From Knufia peltigerae (Eukaryota; Ascomycota; Eurotiomycetes; Chaetothyriales; Trichomeriaceae), in contig JAPDRN010000034.1 in NCBI GenBank assembly GCA_030247855.1, positions 186,001 through 250,000 of the forward strand: a DNA stretch of 64,000 nucleotides, written 5' to 3'. The notes under the pieces were generated by a model. The model did no database searches, was not told the DNA's origin, and saw only the letters and a list, made by a program, of their open reading frames with translations. The translations under genes and the position numbers were made by a program. The first letter of the stretch is position 1. Each line of letters opens with the position of its first letter. Shown piece after piece: positions 11,380 through 24,100 of this stretch.

Positions 11380-11958
11380 AAATTCTGGAGGATGAAACGG
11401 ATATCGGCGATGCTGGGATTACGAGAATGCAGGTTACACATTTTCAAGTAGCCACTCGTGAGCCTCGAGTCAGTCTCCCCATACCATATGAAGGGGACGG
11501 CGGAAGGAAGGGACAAAGATTCTCGAATGGGAAATAAAAGTGCAGAAATTTACAGACAAGCCACCACCCCTGCTCACTAGGTAGATACCGGGGCTGATTG
11601 AATGTACTACCGCTATATTAGGGATAAAATGATGAATTGATGATGGCCCTTTCTAAATGTCGGCTTGCTTGCTTGCTTGCTTGTTCAGGGGTATTTTCCA
11701 CCACCATATATGTTGCGCCAAAATAAAACAACCCAAAAATATCAAAAGTCCTTTGCACCATCCAAAAGTGTTTACCTAGGTCATCATGGTCGAGGAAGGC
11801 CGCTGTAGAGACACGAAATATTGATCCTCTTGTGAGCCGCCGCCGTGTTCTCTTTGGATGTCCCCTTTTACCCCGTACCTACTTGTACACCTAGGTATAT
11901 AGTAGATGTGGACGACTACCCTTTCCCTCTCTTCGCCGCAGTTTTTGAAGCTAATCAA
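11380..11958. other. Convergent 3' region, gyp2 / calpain
   Basis: Shared 3' flank of two converging genes; no ORF supported. Contains five copies of GCTT at 11663-11683 and two ACCTAGGT palindromes (11774-11781 and 11889-11896). Confidence 0.6.
11663..11683. repeat. Tetranucleotide microsatellite (GCTT)5
   Basis: Five perfect GCTT units followed by G, in the 3' flank of the RabGAP gene. Potential length polymorphism; no function implied. Confidence 0.9.
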
Positions 11959-14780
11959 TCATCCATCATATGACGCATGACTGCTTTCTTCATCAGACGA
12001 CGACGATGATGCTTCTCCATTATTGTCTTTTTGTTCCTCGTCAACACTCCTACTATCCAGATTCAGTCTGACTTTCTTTCCAGAGGTGGTTGACTTTTGG
12101 GTCCTTTCCGCTGGTAGCTCCTGGTTATTAGTATTATCATCTCCTTTGACCGGCTCCTCCTCCTCCTCGATCTTTTTGTCTGCTGCGGCAGCTTGTACCT
12201 CGTCGAGGGCACTCTTGGCGACATCATCCCTGTCGAGCGTCGGCGGTTTTGTCGCTGTCTCGGTATCCTCCTCTTCGGAGGGTACCACAACCTTGAGGCC
12301 GAGGTCGGGTTGCCTGCTGTACACTCGCAAACCGACAATACAGCTTGCGTTCCACGGATTCCGGTTCGGATCCTTCTTTTCCTCGGCTTCTTCTTCTTCC
12401 TCCTCTTTGGTCTTTTCCGTTTCTGCCTCTGCCGCGGGTGTAGTAGCTGCTGGTTTTGGCGATTCCGGCGCGACTCTAGCACCTGGTGTGCTCGTTCCCG
12501 AAGGTGACAACGAGGTTCCGGCGGAAGACACGCCCGGAAGTTGACCTTTTTGATGTGCCAAATCGTAAAGCTTACCAATCTGTGTGATTTTATCTCTTCG
12601 ATGGATGTTTTGGCGAATGATCGTCTCGACGTCGTCACGCGATGTAGACGCGGCCTCCACTTTCACGAGTACCGAATATGTGCCTTTGGACAGGGGGACC
12701 TCGACGTTGACGGAACGAACGAGTTCATAATTCAACTTGCTCCGTGAGATATAATTCCCAGCATCATGATCATCATCATCATCATCATCATCCGACTCGG
12801 AGTCGTCCCTCTGGACACGGAACTGAAGAGTAAAATTGTATTTCCCTTGAAGTCCTTTAAAGTATCGATCGTCGAGTTGTGACAGGACTATTACAGCTTC
12901 GGTGTCTTCAGGCACGTCGATGGAGAAATGGTTAGTTTGGTAGTCGAGAGTGCTCCAAGGCACTTGAACCGACAACCACTGCTGTGCGACGTGCCACTCG
13001 GGCCCAAAGATTCGGGTACGGTCGATATACTTGTACTTGCTGAGCATGTCCTTGTACGTCATCCAGAAGATACCGTCGTCGCCAAATTGATGGTCCAATC
13101 GTGACAGCCATGCAGGGGTCCACTCCTTGGAGCCGTCGGACCAAGCACCGGTCCATTCCTTGCGACCCCATGGGTTGCGAATTTTCACGAGGCGCTCACC
13201 ATGACCTTCGTACGTGTCCAGAATGGCGTACGCGTGTTGAGAGACGATCCCCGACCGTCTTTCTTCGCGAACCTTCTCATTCGCAACGAGGTAAGGGCGC
13301 CATTCTCGCCAGCGGGCCGCCGCGCAGGAGAAGACAAAATCTTCCGTCTTGCCGCATCGAGAGAGTTCGTCGGTCCAGAAAGCATTGGTATCGAGGATGT
13401 TGGTCGTATAGATCTCGGACGTCACTCCTGCCGTTATGTCTTCCAGGGCCTCTCCACTTTGGCCCCCGTAGATCGAGGCGTAGTCGCCATGTGCTTTGGC
13501 ATAAGCCTTCTCTAGTAAGCTGACCCATGTCTCGTTTTGGTCGCGGCACTGCGCAAAGTATAGCGCTTGGGAACCCCTCTGAAACAATTCTTGATATTGG
13601 TCTTCTTGGTTGTTGCGGCGGACGCCATATTGTCCAAGCACGACGTCTCCACTTTCATCGTAATTGGGGGCTCGAAGGTATAGTTTGTCGTCGATGATAC
13701 ATTGGTGCCACTCGCCATCTGGTGAGGGTGTCAGTCAGGCGGGGGGCAAACCAAAAATCCAGAAGCTGGGGGAACACGCATACCTCGATGGAATACGAAA
13801 CCGTACACTCCTACAACTTCATCTTGGATCACACAGACGCGCTCGATGAACTTTTGGTTGCATGAGAGCGCCGATACAGCAGCCAAAAACCAGCAATCAC
13901 TAAAAAACACAAAAGGCAGTGGGTCAGTGAGTTCGTCTTCGGAAGTTGTGTCACTCCTGTACTTGACTTGTGACTCACCCTGCTGAACCTTGAAGGATAT
14001 CATCGTACGAGACACCATCGACATAGAATTTGGGATTGTCAAATATCTCCTAGATGATGAAGAAGAAAATCAGTCACAAGCGTATCTTGCTTGTTGGGTA
14101 TGCGAAGCTCTCACAGTGACACGTTTCACGTCGGCCGGATATTCTTTATCACCATCGTTGACGACCAAGCCATCTAAGCAATCTCGAGCTCTGGTGATCT
14201 TCAAATCTCGTTCTATGTCGAAGTGAGGATCGGTATACTTTTGATTTGCGTCCCGGCACTCCCTTATGATTCTCTTGACGTCCCGGATGCACTTCTCCTT
14301 GGCGAGCTCGTATGAATTTGTGGCCCGGTGAGCAATCTCACCCACCAGCTTTGACAGAGACAAATTCTTGTCGGTCATGCGCTCAGGCAGAATCCGGGTA
14401 ACTTTTCCTTGATACTCGGGGTTGAAATTGTCCCAAAACTTGGTCATCTTGGCCTGGGGGTGTGGCTTTTCTTTCTTCTTTCGAGGAGCAGCCGGTGCAT
14501 GGACCTTGTCGGGGACGAGCATGAGTTTGATTGTTTGGCCACCTCCCAGCTGGAGGCCACCCTCTGGTGGTATTGGGTCATTATTGCTCGGGTTGGCTTC
14601 GATGTTGATATCCGACTTCGAGGCTCCTTCGTCCTGATATTCGTCAGGCTGATAGTTGGAACTCTGTGGGTCCATAATGTTATTGTCGCTCGCAGAGTCG
14701 TCCTGATCAGTATATTTGACGTGGTTCTCGAAAGGGTGTCCTCCTCGAGTATTCCGAGTAGACACTCGTCGCCGGGACAT
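11959..14780 (-). CDS. Calpain-like cysteine protease (family C2)
   Basis: Intracellular papain-fold protease of the calpain family; cytosolic, as no signal or membrane segment is seen. Exons 14115-14780, 13979-14049, 13784-13899 and 11959-13718 join in frame to 871 codons. The catalytic triad is complete: Cys near residue 247 in GSAGDCWFLAAVSAL (split by intron 2), His near 446 in GIVSQHAYAIL, and Asn near 466 in KIRNPWG. LLEKAYAKAHGDY is the usual calpain helix. A C2-like domain III follows (WSTLDYQTNHFSIDVPE). The N-terminal 220 residues are polar and low in complexity, and the last 180 are a highly charged Glu/Lys tail. A Ser/Asp-rich loop inside domain III is encoded by a trinucleotide repeat. 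It is not the PalB type, since the MIT region is not evident. Calcium dependence cannot be judged. Confidence 0.9.
12769..12792. repeat. Coding trinucleotide repeat (ATC)8
   Basis: Eight ATC units on the plus strand read as GAT on the minus strand and encode a run of Asp in the domain III loop of the calpain. Flanking GAC/GAG codons extend the acidic run. Confidence 0.9.
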
Positions 14781-16067
14781 GCTCCCGTCGTATCGAGGAG
14801 CAAGGCTATGGAAGAGGGAGAGTGTGGAGAAGAAAGGAAATTCAGGGTCCAGAGATATAAAGGATGCTAGCGTCTGCTATGCACAAGGCTTAGAAGGGGA
14901 GAATGAACAACAATAGCAGGCAGGCCACCGCCTCGTTATGCCCTGCATGTGAGGCACTAGGGTGATTTGGCTCTCCTATTGCAGGGCAGACAACAGCATT
15001 GTCGGGCTTCGCCCGTCACACGAACAGGCGGTAAGAAATTGATAATGTTGCCAGTCGAGGTCTAGTCCGCTGCAGGCGGACTTGGACTAAGCAGCGAAGG
15101 TGGGCGTAAACCAACCAAAACAAGACAAGTCGGCTGGTACAGCGAACACAAGAAATAAGCGGCGTCGTGATGTTTTCAGGAGACGCAGGCTGAGCTGCGG
15201 GTTCAAATAGCATGAGAGGCATCGTCAAGCGGCGAAGGGTCGCAATCATGATACAGACCCGAGTAACGTTCCGGCCGAGCATCGGGCGACAAAGGGTGCA
15301 TTGTTCCTTCACTCAACTTCTTTGTGCATTTGCATTCGAGGGTGGCCAAAAAAATGCCGCCCAGAAAACCCGTGCGCTGTTAAGAAGGAAAGTCAGGAAC
15401 GCCAGGGTTGCAGAGATAACAAAGAAGCCCTGCCCGTGACCGGGTAGGCGAAGGGTCCCGGAACTTTAGGTGTAAGCGAGTCCAGAACTTGGGGAAATTG
15501 GTCAGAGCAACGAAGCATTGACCGCCTGCGAAAGGGTCTGGATTTGGGTGGCATGAGGCTGAACCGGCCCCAGACAGACTCAACAAGGTCTGCAGGAGCA
15601 GGCAATTGTAGGCTCCCGGCGATCATTCAGAGTCCAATAGTGGAACGGATTTGCACTGGGCTTCTCTTGCAGAGTTATATCTCGTACGGAAAACGGAGTA
15701 CGAGTCCTTGTCGTCCTCGTATGGGGAGTACAGAGTAGAACCAAACGCACCGCTTACGAAGCACCCATATATCCGCCGACATTGATTGGTCAACGGAACA
15801 TAGTTGTTCCGTGATCCTCCACTTAAAAATCAATATTCAGAGGGCTTAAGTCCGAGTCGCCGGATGCTGTTGACTAAGCCGGTGCGCATCATCTGCAGGT
15901 CATTGAGCCTCTTCGGTGAGCGGCTCTTTGCCTGCATCTGCGTTTTGATATGATTTGGTCACTAACCTCTCGAATCTCTCCCGTTCCCGTTCCTTCATCC
16001 TCCAATTTGCTGCTATCAACCGCCGAACCTGCCACTAATCGCCTTTGCGCAGTATTGGCTACAGTAG
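14781..16067. other. Divergent promoter region, calpain / ycf1
   Basis: About 1.3 kb with no supportable gene. Contains a small perfect hairpin near 15004-15016 (CGGGC-TTC-GCCCG), and ACGGAGTA at 15693-15700, a near match to the 9-mer repeated elsewhere in this window. Confidence 0.6.
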
Positions 16068-19000
16068 ATGAGGGGCTTTGTTGAAGAGCAGTCCGTCTTG
16101 ACTGCTCCCGGCGGCGAAAGTCCGCCATATTTCAATTCTCCAACGACATTTTTTCGACAGCCTCTATGTGGTGATCCAGAAGGCTGGGGTCCGATCAGCT
16201 CGCTCCGATGGGATCTTACGCCTTGCTTTCTTGATGTCTGGGTCCTTGGTGTTGCTGTCTGGGGGGTGTTATTCGGCGCTGGAGCACTCTGGTTTATGCT
16301 CAAGAAGCGAGTACCTCAAGATGTCCCCAAGAACTGGCATTTCTATACGAAGCTGTAAGTCTGACGTCTCTGGATCTTGACTATATATCCTAATCTCGGT
16401 GTCGCAGAACTGTGCTCACTGCTATCATCCTCTCGACTGCCCTCCAGACCGCCCTACAAATCCAAGAACTGCCGGGAATATGGTACCAGGACATAAGATT
16501 TTACACGTCGGTCGCTACAATTAAATCACTCATTGTCGTCCTTTATATACAGTACCATGAGCATTGGCGATCGAGGAACCCAAATGGCGTCGTATTGTTC
16601 TACTGGGTCTTTTTCATTTTGGCGTATGCCGTGAAACTGCGCTCTCTCATTGCTCGGGACGCTCAGAAGAATCAACTTCCTTATTTTGTCACCTTCGTCA
16701 TCAGCCTTGGTTTGGCAGTCGTGGAGTTCGTACTGGAATACTTTGTGCAGAAAAAGCAAAGTGCATATGATGCACTGGGAGCCGAGGATGAATGTCCCTA
16801 CGAATACGCCGATGTTTTCTCAATCCTCACCTTCGGCTGGATGACCCCAATGATGAAGTTTGGCTACAAGAATTTTTTGACTCAGGATGACTTGTGGAAT
16901 CTGCGCCCTCGAGACAGTACGAAGGTAACGGGCGATTTGCTACAGGAAGCATGGGAAATTGAACTCAAAAAGAAGAAACCGAACCTATGGATAGCCTTGG
17001 GCAGAGCTTTTGGAGGGCCATATATACGCGGAGCGTTTATCAAGACTATCAGCGATATGCTTGCCTTTGTGCAGCCTCAACTGCTTCGGCTTCTCATTCG
17101 TTTCGTGGATTCTTACCGTGCAGGACGACAACCAGAACCAGCCATCCGTGGCATTGCCATTGCACTGGCCATGTTCGCAACATCAGTCTGCCAGACTGCC
17201 GCCCTCCATCAATACTTCCAGCGCGCTTTTGAGACTGGCATGAGGATTAAGTCGTCGTTAACTGCGATGATATACGGCAAATCGCTTCGTTTGTCAAATG
17301 AGTCCCGCGCGACAAAATCCACCGGCGACATCGTTACCTATATGAGTGTTGACCAACAACGTCTTGCTGACCTGGCACAATGGGGCCAACAACTTTGGTC
17401 GGCACCATTTCAGATCACCCTTTGCATGCTGTCTCTATATCAACTGGTGGGCGTATCCTGCTTTGCTGGCGTGGCGGCAATGATTATCATGATTCCGGTC
17501 AATGGCTTCATTGCCAGATTCATGAAGAAGCTTCAGCTGTCACAGATGAAATACAAAGATCGACGTTCTCGCTTGATGACCGAAATTTTGAACAACATGA
17601 AGAGCATCAAGCTATACGCATGGGGTTCGGCTTTCATGGAAAAGTTAAGCCACGTGCGCAACGATTTGGAATTGAACAATCTTCGTAAGATTGGAGCCGC
17701 TCAATCTTTCTCAACCTTCACGTGGTCATCTACGCCTTTCTTCGTCTCGTGCTCAACTTTTGCCGTCTTCGTGCTGGTCAACAACAAGCCGCTCACCACG
17801 GACCTTGTATTCCCGGCTCTGACGCTATTCAACCTTCTGACTTTCCCGCTCACTGTTTTGCCAATGGTGATCACTAGCATCATCGAGGCGACTGTGGCAG
17901 TGAAGAGATTGACAGATTTTTTCACGGCCGACGAACTACAAGAAGATGCAGTCAGATACATTGATGAACCGCCCAAACGTTCTGGAGAATCGTCGGTCTC
18001 CATTACAGACGCCAGTTACACTTGGAACAAGAACGAGGACAGGACTGTCTTGCGTAATATTAATTTCAATGCCAACAAGGGAGAACTTACATGCTTGGTT
18101 GGACGTGTCGGAGCCGGCAAATCGTCGCTCTTGCAAGCGCTTCTGGGAGATCTCTGGAAACTTAGTGGCGACACAGTCGTTCGAGGTCGCATTGCCTATG
18201 CTGCACAATCTGCGTGGATTATGAATGCAAGCGTCAAGGACAACATCACCTTTGGTCATAGGTGGGATCCTCACTTCTACAACCAAACTGTCCAAGCTTG
18301 TGCTCTTGTCGCTGACTTCAGACAACTGCCGGACGGTGATCAAACGGAAGTCGGGGAGCGAGGAATCTCATTATCTGGAGGTCAAAAGGCTCGTTTGGCG
18401 TTAGCACGAGCAGTGTATGCCAGGGCTGATGTCTATCTCCTCGACGACGTTCTCTCAGCCGTCGATGCTCATGTTGGACGCCATTTGATCAATAATGTTC
18501 TGGGCCCGAATGGACTGTTGAATGGGAAGACCAGGATTCTAGCCACAAATTCCATCCCGGTCCTGAAAGAGGCTGATTATATGTACTTCCTTCGTGATGG
18601 CGTTATTTCCGAAAAGGGAACATATCAACAATTGATGGCAATGCGAGGAGATGTAGCCAATATGATCCGGACCTCTACGAGCGATGATGATCAAGAATCC
18701 GAAGGCGAACGGAGTCCAAGCATCGAAGGGATGGAATCAGATGAGTCGGCAACAATCGTGGCTAATGGAGTGCAAGACGAGCTCGATGCCGAAGAAGCCG
18801 AGGAAGCACGTCAAGAGATCGGTGGTTTAGAGCCCATCCGTGCTGGGGCATTCACGGCGCGCAAATCTAGCTTCAACACTCTGCGACGTGCATCGACCGC
18901 TAGTTTTCATGGACCAATGGGCCGTCTCACTGATGAAGAGGCCGGTCTCAAATCCAAGCAGACCAAGGAAACTTCTGAACAGGGCAAGGTCAAGTGGTCA

Positions 19001-21128
19001 GTCTATACGAGTTATGCCAAGGAGAGTAACCTCATTGCGGTGTGCTTCTACTTTCTGGCTCTTGTTGCCGCTCAGACAGCACAGGTCGCCGGCAACTTTT
19101 GGTTGAAGCGTTGGTCGGAGATCAATGAGCGGTTTGGCGCTAATCCTTCCGTCGGGAAATACATTGGTATTTACTTTGCATTTGGTATAGGAGGTTCGGC
19201 ACTTGTCGTTATACAGGTATGCTTTTCTTCTTAACTCATCATGGTACAAACACTGACAGCTTGCAGACGCTTCTCCTCTGGATTTTCTGTTCGATAGAGG
19301 TACACAATTTTCTTATTGGAGAGTAACTATTACTCACATTTCGCAGGCTTCTAGAAAGCTACATGACCGCATGGCCTATGCTATATTCCGTTCTCCGATG
19401 AGCTTCTTTGACACGACTCCTGTCGGGAGGGTTCTCAACCGCTTCAGCAGGTAGGTCTAGTGACATTGCTCTAGCAGCTTCACCCATCTAATTGACGTAG
19501 TGACATCTATCGGGTGGACGAAGTCATTGCTCGGACCTTTAACATGGTAAGCAATTCCGAGCACTCATTTCTGGCCTTGGTCTAACTTTCCAAGCTTTTT
19601 GTCAACGCCGGCAGGGCGTTATTTACCCTCGGTGTCATCGCAGCCTCGACACCGATCTTCCTGGTCCTTGCCGTTCCTCTGGGTGCCGTATACATTATCT
19701 ACCAAAGATACTACCTTCGGACTTCTCGGGAACTCAAAAGACTTGATAGTGTCAGTCGCAGTCCTATATACGCGCATTTTCAAGAGTCCCTCGGTGGCGT
19801 ATCTACTATTCGTGCCTATCGACAATCGAAAAGGTTCATTCAGGAGAATGAATGGCGAATGGATGCAAATCTACGAGCATACTTCCCTTCAATCAGCGCC
19901 AATCGATGGCTGGCAGTTCGCTTGGAGTTTATCGGTTCCATCATCATCCTGGCTGCTGCTGTTTTCGCTATAATCTCTGTGACAACTGGCAGTGGATTGA
20001 CGGCAGGCATGGTCGGCCTTGCGGTAAGTGACCATTAGCTTGTGTGTGCTTGTGAACGTGTGGGTTAACGATCGTAGATGTCATATGCCTTACAGATCAC
20101 CCAGTCCCTGAACTGGATTGTGCGCCAAACCGTGGAAGTTGAAACCAACATCGTTTCTGTAGAGCGCGTGCTCGAGTATGCCGAACTCCCAAGTGAGGCT
20201 CCCGATGTTATGTTCAAGAGCCGGCCCAGTATCGGGTGGCCAGCTCATGGTCAAATCACGTTCAAAGATTACACGACGAGGTATCGGGAGGGTCTGGATC
20301 CCGTTTTGAAAAACATAAACCTAAGCATCCAGGCTCGAGAGAAGGTCGGCGTCGTTGGACGCACAGGAGCTGGAAAAAGTTCTCTAACATTAGCACTCTT
20401 TCGCATAATTGAACCTACATCAGGACATATCAGGTACGTTGGATCTCCAGAAACGTTGTCTTCACGAACCTTGGAACTCACATCTCACAGCATCGACGGA
20501 CTTAACACGTCCACAATCGGTCTGTTAGACTTGCGAAGACGCCTGGCGATTATACCACAGGATGCTGCACTATTCGAGGGAACAATCCGCGACAATCTGG
20601 ACCCGCGGCACGTACATGATGATACCGAACTCTGGAGCGTACTTGATCATGCCCGCTTAAAGGACTATGTTTCAGATCTACCTGGTCAACTGGACGCCAC
20701 TATCCACGAAGGTGGTAAGTGAACACATGAATTGTTGCCCGTGCTTCAGCTTGCTCTGGCCTGCCACTGACGTTATCACTCTTGCAAATCTAGGTTCCAA
20801 TTTGAGCCATGGACAACGCCAACTCGTCTCTTTGGCTCGTGCCTTGCTCACCCCCAGCAACATTTTGGTTCTCGACGAGGCAACAGCTGGAGTCGATGTC
20901 ACGACTGACGCGCTCTTACAAAAGACTCTTCGTAGCACTATCTTCGACAACCGCACCGTCATTACAATCGCACATCGAATAAATACCATTATTGACTCCG
21001 ACAAAGTCGTGGTCTTGGAACAGGGTCGAGTTGTCGAATTTGACACTCCGAAAGAGCTGATTAAGAAGCGGGGGCTTTTCTACGATCTCGTCCGCGAAGC
21101 TGGGTTACTTGATAGCTTTGAGAGTTGA
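16068..21128 (+). CDS. ycf1: ABCC/MRP-type vacuolar transporter (Ycf1-like)
   Basis: ATP-driven pump that in yeast moves glutathione S-conjugates, including heavy-metal conjugates, into the vacuole. Nine exons: 16068-16354, 16408-19216, 19267-19299, 19347-19450, 19501-19546, 19595-20023, 20078-20433, 20491-20714 and 20794-21128, giving 1540 residues, close to yeast Ycf1 (1515). The N-terminal TMD0 begins after CGDPEGWGPISSLRWD. TMD1 follows DVFSILTFGWMTPMM. NBD1 has Walker A GRVGAGKSS (near residue 660), signature LSGGQKARLALARA and Walker B VYLLDD. An acidic and serine-rich linker carries RRAST, resembling the regulatory linker of Ycf1. NBD2 has GRTGAGKSS (near 1328), LSHGQRQLVSLARA and ILVLDEA. 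The degenerate NBD1 Walker B Asp and the NBD2 Glu match the asymmetric ABCC pattern. No in-frame ATG is visible further upstream. No lesion. Confidence 0.95.
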
Positions 21129-24100
21129 TTGGAAAGAAGAAAAGATTCGATGAGCAAATTTCGAGCGTAATGACTACTTCAACGACCTTTGTGGGCTCAC
21201 AAGACCCCTGGCAATAACAAACGCTGAGTCGACGTCATTGAGATATGGACTACCTCCTTGCGTCTTCTACGACGCATTTTGGCCGCTGCAGAAATCGATA
21301 TTGCCTCTATCGTGTAGTACGATCTAATCAGCGCAAAGAAACATCAGCAACATTATACTGATGTCCCAAGAAAGATTTTGTTGGAGTTGGGTACCGGAAT
21401 CAAAAGCAGCGTTTCCAATTGTTAAAACGAAAGTTCACGTTAAGTGACAAAATAGGTACTTAAATTTGTTTCCACTGAATGATATGCCTAGGTCAATAAT
21501 CCTATCTTCTTCGTTGGTTTAGAGTTTGAACGCGGTATCAAAGCAGGGCATACAATCATCACGACGAAGAAGAGAGGGTATGGAATGATACGAACGGATA
21601 CATTGATGTGTTACCATTGGGTGATATCCCTCAAGGTAGTTGACACTTGAGTCTTCTCCGTGGGCCTCCAATTTGACCGCAGTACCGAAGTTGAAATTAG
21701 GGGTCTGTTAGTATTATGATACATTCGAGACGTTCTGGGCCACTGCAACAGATGTCAAACCAATTCCAACCGGTACATCGGATCCTCGAGGGGACGAGCT
21801 TGTATCATGAGCTCAGCGACATGATCCAACGAGATGAGAGAAGAAGAAAGGATCACGGATTGCTACGGACTCTTGCCGAGTACTTCGTCGGCACTGTCCG
21901 AATGCAGTCAGACTTGATATTATGGCTGTGAGAAACTTTGGTATCTGTGCGACGACCCTGTCGAGGCAGGCTTGTGGCTGCTGCAGGAAGATCTGGAACC
22001 GAGAGCTTTGGTAGTTCTTGGACCCCCCCGAGCGTCCATGGGAAAGTCGCCTCTCAGCAAAGACATGACACATTCAAACCGGATCGGAAGTGGTGGGTAG
22101 CACAGGATGGCGATGGCCATCCTATGGCTCTTTCAATAGCTGGCACTTGCGATCCGACGTGTTGGTACATATACCTCTGGAGAGATCCCCTTCGGTTCCA
22201 TCACGGTTGTAACTGTTACTTGTTGTGCACACACAAATGATTCACATGCTTGGTTGCACCGTGAAACCGCAGGACTTCTCAAATTTTCAAGGCTTGTGTC
22301 AACTGTGTACGAGCTGATCCCATATTGGCCACAAGACGAGTCGCACATGAAGCAAGCTATGGGAGAATGGACTTCTGGCAGTGTAGGCTCGATGGAAGCG
22401 AACCAATTTTCACTGCCCTTTGCGCCGGAAATGAATTCCAGTCTATAAACTCCGCGTGCTTGCTGGGGCTTCCCCTTCCATCTCAGGAAACTCACGCTGT
22501 TCTGTTGGTTAGGATGCAGCCGAGCTTTGCAAAAGGAGGGGTGGATTGCTTGTCCCGGAGTACAGTGCATAAACTTAGACACGGCGAGGCATTGGTCTGA
22601 ATGAGAAGGACGGGAGGCTTGCGACCCTGTGCTACATCACAATCTCCACCGCAGCCTGCGAGTGGTGTCACCCAGTTCTGCCGATTGCTGTATCCCTGTC
22701 CGGATTCTTTGTCGCGGCTGAATGCCCAGAGCATCATCGACATCACCGGCAACTGCTGCCTTTGTCGAGCGAGTCCCCTGGCTTCTCGATCTAGGTGTCG
22801 ATCTTTCTACTTTTCCCCAGATCTTTGGCGTGGTCTGATCGTTCTCATCTGTCAACTAGATGTGAAGAGTGCAAGTGTGAACGGCGGTTGAAGCCTGCTC
22901 CCGATGCCCAGCATCCGGCTGTGTGACAGCTGCCGAGCTGGACTGATCAGTTTGCGGAGGGGGCTCGCCTGCATGCATTAGCTCGGTGGACGCCCTGCCG
23001 GCTTCTTCGACATGCCAATGCATCACTTCAACATCATTCGATCGCGGCACTCAGCCTGTGCACCATGAGCATCGAGCAAACAACAAGTGGCGACGAGACC
23101 CGCATCGGGAAGGCGAACAAGCTACCCTCGAGCTTGAGATCTCAGCTGTGTGAGGTGCAGACAGGACCCACGCGTATGTGGTCACTCCTGGGGGGCATCT
23201 TCATGATCGCCCGCATAACTGCCTGTGGAATACTATCGAGAAGAGACGGCAGTGCTGGGCTGCTCTGGTCCAGCGTGTCTCTCTGAGCCAGTTGAGTCCT
23301 GGAGGCAGCACCTCATCATCCACATGACTATGCCCTTGTCTTCAAACACGAACTTGCAATACCCATCATTGGATGTTTTGAATCCAATCAATGGAGTCGC
23401 AACGTGACAATCTCCCTATGTACCGTACAGGAGGCTAAAAAAGCCAGCAATAACTACTCCGTACATTTAGCTCCAAGGCGATTGCTAGTTATAGTGGGTA
23501 TCTCAAGCTAGATAGACCTCACTAGCCTTAGAAGAGGCTGGCGAGGTCTTGTAATGTCCAGCTTCCCACAGCAAGATGATGATCCAGTTGGATACGGCCC
23601 GAATCGAAGGATTCAGAAGCGCACAGAGCATGTGCAGGGGTATCCAGATTGGGAGGCGGAGCAAATTCAATCCTCACGTCTCGCTCACCCGTGTTTGCTC
23701 GACATTGGATGCAACCAGAACATGGTCTCGATCCCCTTGTCACCTCGGTTCAGAGTTCAAGGAAAGGCCAGTCCATGCAAATTCTCTTCTTCGTCATTGA
23801 CGAGCATACGATACGTCCGGATAGCGCTGCAGTGTTTGGTCACTACGACTGCCAAGGGGAAATTCGAGCCGGAAATGTATCGATGCGGTTTCACGGCTCC
23901 GTCCGATCAACTTCCATGTAGCCTTTCTCTGGCTCCTGGACTCCAAAGGCCACACACATTATTCAGTCCCGAGACCCTTTACTGCCCTTAGGCGTCGTAA
24001 TTCCAGAGGAAAATACGATGCTAGCGTTGAAACTTCGGCACCAAGATCATCACATGGATGACGTTAGGAGAGGTACGGAGTACCCAGTGCACACAGTCAA

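Noticed and set aside
15004..15016. Short GC hairpin as a terminator
   Set aside because: Bacterial-type terminators have no role in a fungal nuclear genome; a 5-bp stem is likely chance.
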